From NCBI GenBank assembly GCA_900315105.1, contig OMXX01000089.1:1-26457 (forward strand): 26,457 bases of DNA, in the 5' to 3' direction. Numbering within the stretch: the first letter of the stretch is position 1; each line of letters starts with the position of its first letter. This document shows positions 22,937 through 26,457 of this stretch, piece by piece. A model generated the notes under the pieces. The model was not told where the DNA came from. It made no database searches and saw only the letters and a program-made list of their open reading frames with translations. A program made the translations under genes and the position numbers. The DNA is from an uncultured Prevotellaceae bacterium (GTDB lineage: Bacteria > Bacteroidota > Bacteroidia > Bacteroidales > Bacteroidaceae).

Positions 22937-23001
22937 CACAGACTTTCACAGACTACCAAAACCAACTGTCTGTCCGTGGCCGTCCATGAACGTCCGTGGC
23001 A
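22937..23001. repeat. CACGGAC-type repeat, right copy with internal inverted structure
   Basis: The segment 22937-22954 resembles the left copy in direct orientation. The segment 22970-23001 resembles it in inverse orientation, with three 10-bp units of GTCCGTGGCC type. ACAGAC and GTCTGT in the middle can pair. It is probably a hairpin-forming dispersed intergenic repeat and may also act as a weak terminator or mRNA boundary before the next gene. Confidence 0.55.
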
Positions 23002-23032
23002 AATAAATAGATATTGCTGAAACATATATTAG

Positions 23033-23932
23033 ATGAAGAAACAAACCATAACAGCCATCATTCTGACAAAGAATGAGGAGAAACATATAGAGAGATGCCT
23101 GAAATCGCTATTGCCATATTGCGGTGAGATATATGTCGTAGACTCATTTTCTTCCGACAGCACTTGTGAGAAAGCAGCGGGGATGGGCGCCAAGGTTGTA
23201 AAGCATGAGTTTGAAAACCAGGCTCAGCAGTTCAACTGGGCGATAGACAATCTCGAGATAGTCGGCGGGTGGATATGGCGAGTCGATGCCGACGAATATA
23301 TTTCCCAAGACTTAGGAGAGAAGGTAAATGAGGCTATCAACACATGCGCTGACGACATAAATGGGATATACGTAAACAAGGCGATTGTCTTCCACGGACA
23401 CAAACTGAAGCATGGAGGCTGGTACCCCGCTCCGCAGATAAAGGTGATACGCAAAGGCTTCGGCCGGTCGGAGAACAAAGTGATGGACGAGCATCTCGTC
23501 ATCTCTTCGGGAAGAACGATAAGCATCGACGGCGACCAGACAGACGAGAACCTTAACGACCTAGGATGGTGGACACAGAAGCATAATGGCTATGCATCGC
23601 GAGAGGCGGTGAATATGCTGAGAATGCGCTACGGAATGGATGAGGGCGAAGAGGTGGAGCCACGACTCTTCGGCAACGATGCTGAGCGCAAGCGCTGGCT
23701 GAAACTGCGCTATGCCAGGATGCCGCTGTTTGTAAGGCCATTTATCTATTTCTTTGTGCGCTACTTCCTGAAACTCGGATTCCTCGATGGGCGTTGGGGC
23801 TTTGTGTGGTATGTGCTTCAAGGCTTCTGGTACCGCTTCCTAGTGGATGCTAAAACGCTGGAACTGCAACAGTCGTTTGGCTTTGACGATAAGAAAATAA
23901 AAGAATGGATAAAACTCAACAAGAGCTTTTGA
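23033..23932 (+). CDS. GT2 glycosyltransferase, WaaE/KdtX-like
   Basis: A 299-aa GT-A enzyme. It opens with ITAIILTKNEEKHIERCLKS, then EIYVVDSFSSDSTCEKA (nucleotide-binding DSFSxDxT), QFNWAIDN, and WRVDADEYIS with the DxDE metal-binding motif at D85-D87. This order (TKNEE, DSxSTDxT, Q..N.A, DADE) is typical of the WaaE/KdtX beta-glycosyltransferase subgroup. Residues about 215-265 are basic and aromatic with a hydrophobic stretch (RMPLFVRPFIYFFVRYFLKL) that probably contacts the membrane. The 3' end overlaps the next gene by 28 bp. Confidence 0.9.
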   Translation: MKKQTITAIILTKNEEKHIERCLKSLLPYCGEIYVVDSFSSDSTCEKAAGMGAKVVKHEFENQAQQFNWAIDNLEIVGGWIWRVDADEYISQDLGEKVNEAINTCADDINGIYVNKAIVFHGHKLKHGGWYPAPQIKVIRKGFGRSENKVMDEHLVISSGRTISIDGDQTDENLNDLGWWTQKHNGYASREAVNMLRMRYGMDEGEEVEPRLFGNDAERKRWLKLRYARMPLFVRPFIYFFVRYFLKLGFLDGRWGFVWYVLQGFWYRFLVDAKTLELQQSFGFDDKKIKEWIKLNKSF

Positions 23933-25002
23933 AACTTCTGCAGTGTGCATTATGGGACAAGCCGTGTGACGCTATATCTGTGGATGTACTGCGAGATGTG
24001 ATGAAACTTTCCCAGGCTCACACCGTTGACGGACTTGTTGCCGGCGTGTTCATGGACAATAAAGTCCTGGTTGAAGACAGTCTGGAGAAGGAGGACATGC
24101 TAATGGCTCTTGTCTCAAAGGACACCTTGCATAAACGGGCGTATGTCAGGTACAGTGGCGTGGTTGCTGAATTGGAGTCTCTGATGACACGTAATAATAT
24201 TCCTTATTTCGTGTTCAAAGGGACTGCTGTGGCCTCACATTATCCGAAGCCCTACCGACGGACGATGGGTGACGTTGACTTTTATGTTTCGCCACAAGAC
24301 ATCAAGAGAGCTATTGATATTCTGGAAGAAACGTGGAAAGTAAAGGTGGAAGATGGGGAAAGCGAAAAGCACCTGTCATTCACTTACAAGTCCATTCCCT
24401 TTGAGTTGCATCATCGGGTAGAGACCTTCGGCTCTGCCAAACATCAGCTTCGATTTGACAATCTGATAAGCGAAGGCGTCAGGCATACTGATACTTATAA
24501 GGTAGATGGTGGTAGTGCTCGGATGCTGCCGCCGGAGGAAGACATCATAACGGTGTTCAAGCACATGTTCAACCATCTGCTTGTAGAAGGTGTAGGTCTA
24601 AGACAAGTTGTGGATGTAGCCGTACTACTAAACGACTATCGGCATGTAGTGGATATATCCGTGCTAAAGGAACGAATGTCAAGGATTGGCTACCTCAAGG
24701 CATTCAGCGCTACGGTTACGATGCTGGGCGATTATCTGGGTTTACCGTACGCCTCATATTATGCAGCCATTACCGACAATGGGCATAAGTGGGGTCGAAG
24801 GATTTTTAACTTTATTATGGAAAGCGGCAATTTCGGCAGAAGCGCATACAAGACTAAGACCGCAAGTCTTTCACGCAGCGCTGAAACTGCCCGTCATGCT
24901 TTCCGCCATATTCTAACTCTTTCTCCACTGATTCCATCAGAGGTGCCCGGGATAATATGGAAACATACAAATATCACAATAAAAAAACATACAGGCATAT
25001 AG
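23905..25002 (+). CDS. Nucleotidyltransferase-fold protein of unknown substrate
   Basis: This 365-aa protein has a nucleotidyltransferase-like core: FVFKGTAVASHYPKPYRRTM followed by GDVDFYV (D123 and D125 as the metal-binding pair). This matches the uncharacterised nucleotidyltransferase family (NTP_transf_5-like) often seen in Bacteroidota polysaccharide and lasso/peptide loci. After it, HLSFTYKSIPFELHHRVETF and a helical C-terminal half with FKHMFNHLLVEGVGLRQVVD fit the same family. The natural substrate is not known to me. It starts inside the preceding GT2 gene (28-bp overlap), so the two are translationally coupled. The next GT2 gene follows after 10 bp. Confidence 0.75.
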   Translation: MDKTQQELLKLLQCALWDKPCDAISVDVLRDVMKLSQAHTVDGLVAGVFMDNKVLVEDSLEKEDMLMALVSKDTLHKRAYVRYSGVVAELESLMTRNNIPYFVFKGTAVASHYPKPYRRTMGDVDFYVSPQDIKRAIDILEETWKVKVEDGESEKHLSFTYKSIPFELHHRVETFGSAKHQLRFDNLISEGVRHTDTYKVDGGSARMLPPEEDIITVFKHMFNHLLVEGVGLRQVVDVAVLLNDYRHVVDISVLKERMSRIGYLKAFSATVTMLGDYLGLPYASYYAAITDNGHKWGRRIFNFIMESGNFGRSAYKTKTASLSRSAETARHAFRHILTLSPLIPSEVPGIIWKHTNITIKKHTGI

Positions 25003-25012
25003 TCGTACAATA

Positions 25013-25816
25013 ATGAAAGTAACTATCATAACTTCTTGTTTCAACAGGGCTACGACAATAGGCGACGCCATAGAGAGCGTGATGAGCCAGGACTATCCCG
25101 ACATAGAATATATTATTGTGGACGGGGCTTCCAAGGACGGCACTCTCGATGTGCTGCGCAGATACGACAGTATGGCTCACAGCGATGAGTTTGCAAAGGA
25201 GCACCCGCACTTCACCTTCCGGTTTATATCAGAGCCCGACCACGGTATGTACGAGGGTATCAACAAGGGATTGCGGATGGCTACGGGTGATATCATCGGA
25301 TTGGTGCATTCTGACGATTTCCTCTTCACCGAGCATACGCTGACGGATATCGTGAGGGAGTTTGAGGCTACTGGGGCTGACTTCGTGTATGGCGATGGTC
25401 TCTTCGTGGATGCCAATGACACCAAGAAGGCGGTGCGCAACTGGAAAGGCGGCAGATACTCCAAGGGGAAGGTACACTGCGGTTGGCTGCCTCTGCATCC
25501 TACCTGTTATCTCAAGTCCTCGTTCTACAAAGAAGTGGGACCATACAACGAGAAATACAAGATTGCAGCTGACACGGATTTCCTTGTTCGTGCTCTCTAC
25601 GAGCATTCGCCTAAGGTGGCTTACCTCAAGGAATACATCGTGAGGATGAGGATGGGCGGTCTGAGTACGGACTCAGCCAAGCGTAAGGCTATGTGGAAGG
25701 AGGATATCGACATCTACTCCTCGCACGGATTCGCTGCCCTGCCAACGAAGATTATGAAAATGATGTGGAAGATACCACAGTTTGTCTCGGCTAAGTTGGG
25801 AACCGCAAAGGCATAA
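25013..25816 (+). CDS. GT2 glycosyltransferase, WcaE-like
   Basis: This 267-aa GT-A enzyme has the compact layout of WcaE-type colanic-acid glycosyltransferases: MKVTIITSCFNRATTIGDAI, SVMSQDYPDIEYIIVDGASK (DGxSxDGT), SEPDHGMYEGINKGLRMATG, and GLVHSDDFLF with the metal-binding SDD. Then come HPTCYLKSSFYKEVGPYNEK and the final DTDFLVRAL acceptor motif. All key motifs are present and the length is normal. It is the last gene of the second polysaccharide block; a noncoding gap of 381 bp follows. Confidence 0.92.
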   Translation: MKVTIITSCFNRATTIGDAIESVMSQDYPDIEYIIVDGASKDGTLDVLRRYDSMAHSDEFAKEHPHFTFRFISEPDHGMYEGINKGLRMATGDIIGLVHSDDFLFTEHTLTDIVREFEATGADFVYGDGLFVDANDTKKAVRNWKGGRYSKGKVHCGWLPLHPTCYLKSSFYKEVGPYNEKYKIAADTDFLVRALYEHSPKVAYLKEYIVRMRMGGLSTDSAKRKAMWKEDIDIYSSHGFAALPTKIMKMMWKIPQFVSAKLGTAKA

Positions 25817-26197
25817 ACTGAGTATGATTCCACGGTGTGTGGGAATTTATTCCAAAATACAGCGATAATCAGCCGTATCCGCGTGGAGAATCTGTTTCAT
25901 CAGTGGTATGTGAAACTTCTGCCGCTATCCGTGGACATGTGGAAGGCAAGACACACCGTCATAGCTTGCGGACGGCCACAAGGGATCGCACCCTGCCAGG
26001 TGGAGCGTTTACACAAATTATTATTTGACTAAATCAAATAAATAATGGTCTCACGAAGTTAGGCTTAATGAAATTTGGCAAATCAAATTTGCTGTTGTAT
26101 CTTTGTGCCACCAAGCGGTATCAACGAATTACCCTGTATGGCACGGATATTTAATTGTTACTGAAAATTATAAAAACAGTTTATCAAAATACATAGT
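25817..26197 (+). other. Intergenic region before gmd
   Basis: No gene is supported in these 381 bp; short frames at about 25835-26030 lack any recognisable protein character. A small imperfect hairpin (ATTCC...GGAAT near 25828-25846) and a GGAATttATTCC palindrome (25842-25853) lie just after the preceding stop, without a U run. The right part contains the gmd promoter. Confidence 0.5.
26074..26105 (+). promoter_or_regulatory. Promoter for gmd
   Basis: TTTG at 26074-26077 and TATCTTTG at 26098-26105 with exactly 20 bp between match the Bacteroidales -33/-7 consensus. This leaves a leader of about 85 nt before the ATG and shows that gmd is not dependent on the upstream operon promoter. Confidence 0.75.
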
Positions 26198-26457
26198 ATG
26201 GAAAAGAGAAAAGTGGCCCTTATAACGGGCATTACTGGTCAGGACGGTAGTTACCTGTCGGAACTGCTTCTGAGCAAAGGTTATGATGTGCATGGCATTA
26301 TCCGCCGCTCGTCGGTGGACTTCCGTCCGAGAATTGCACATTTGGAAGGACAGAAAGGCTTCCACTTGCACTACGCCGACATGAGCGACTCTATGGCTCT
26401 CGTGGCTCTCGTGGGTGCTGTTAAACCTACGGAGATATACAACTTAGCTGCACAGAG
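26198..26457 (+). CDS. gmd: GDP-mannose 4,6-dehydratase (partial, runs off the right edge)
   Basis: The first 86 codons of an SDR-family enzyme are present. It converts GDP-mannose to GDP-4-keto-6-deoxymannose, the precursor of GDP-L-fucose and related sugars. The start [20 protein letters not shown] holds the GxxGxxG NADP-binding motif (GITGQDG), followed by [25 protein letters not shown] and [11 protein letters not shown], all diagnostic of Gmd. A fucose-synthase gene would be expected next, outside the window. It has its own promoter at 26074-26105. Confidence 0.95.
   Translation, partial: MEKRKVALITGITGQDGSYLSELLLSKGYDVHGIIRRSSVDFRPRIAHLEGQKGFHLHYADMSDSMALVALVGAVKPTEIYNLAAQ

Noticed and set aside
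22353..22949. 198-codon open frame antisense to the WcaF-like gene
   Set aside because: The predicted protein is rich in His, Cys and Pro with no recognisable domain, while the plus strand encodes a clear acetyltransferase.
25835..26032. Two overlapping plus-strand ORFs of 63-65 codons before gmd
   Set aside because: No conserved motif, no promoter of their own, and the two frames are equally open over the same bases, as expected by chance.
1..26457. CRISPR arrays, tRNA and rRNA genes
   Set aside because: No regularly spaced repeats of 25-40 bp, no cloverleaf-like sequence and no rRNA segments were seen on reading both strands.

Overview
The window looks like chromosome of a member of the Bacteroidales, most likely a Prevotella/Bacteroides-type gut or oral species. 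This is inferred from promoters of the TTTG-(about 20 bp)-TAnnTTTG form, a UpxY-type NusG-like antiterminator and the gene content; no rRNA or other taxonomic marker is present. Nearly everything from about 1.4 kb to the right edge is one large, rightward-transcribed surface-polysaccharide (capsule/EPS) locus with signs of recombination and local inactivation.

Left flank (1-1400): leftward genes. These are a truncated relic resembling a restriction-type DNA methyltransferase and an HD-domain protein related to (p)ppGpp hydrolases. A long inverted repeat with symmetric divergent promoter elements separates them from the locus. Locus head (1400-3230): a decayed lipoprotein gene, a strong promoter, a leader of about 290 nt, upxY broken by a 26-bp tandem duplication, and a small IS66-type protein. 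First polysaccharide block (3352-7380): Wzx flippase, a glycosyltransferase-like protein and UDP-galactopyranose mutase (glf).

Inserted block (7404-12125): an AT-rich two-gene cassette made of a double-GHKL ATPase/kinase-like protein and a pseudo-receiver protein. It is followed by a 54-bp tandem duplication and a graveyard of fragments: a membrane-protein tail, a DUF4422 glycosyltransferase head, a frameshifted small gene and a DUF2971 head. The cassette has no evident role in sugar chemistry and may be a regulatory or defence module that landed in the capsule locus.

Second polysaccharide block (12122-25816): five left-handed beta-helix acyltransferase genes or domains, GT2 and GT4 glycosyltransferases, a Wzy-like polymerase, a decayed acyltransferase-3 relic, and a nucleotidyltransferase-like gene. 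Three of the acyltransferase genes carry runs of 8-9 G. One run puts its gene out of frame, one is in frame, and one lies exactly at the junction of an acyltransferase-glycosyltransferase fusion. Right edge: a new promoter and the start of gmd (GDP-mannose 4,6-dehydratase), pointing to GDP-fucose-type sugar supply.

Working model (inference): UpxY would let RNA polymerase read the long operon, glycosyltransferases build a repeat unit that may contain galactofuranose, Wzx and Wzy export and polymerise it, and acyltransferases decorate it. The tandem duplication in upxY and the G tracts could act as reversible switches on expression and decoration. They could also be plain decay or assembly/sequencing errors, which only read-level data can settle.
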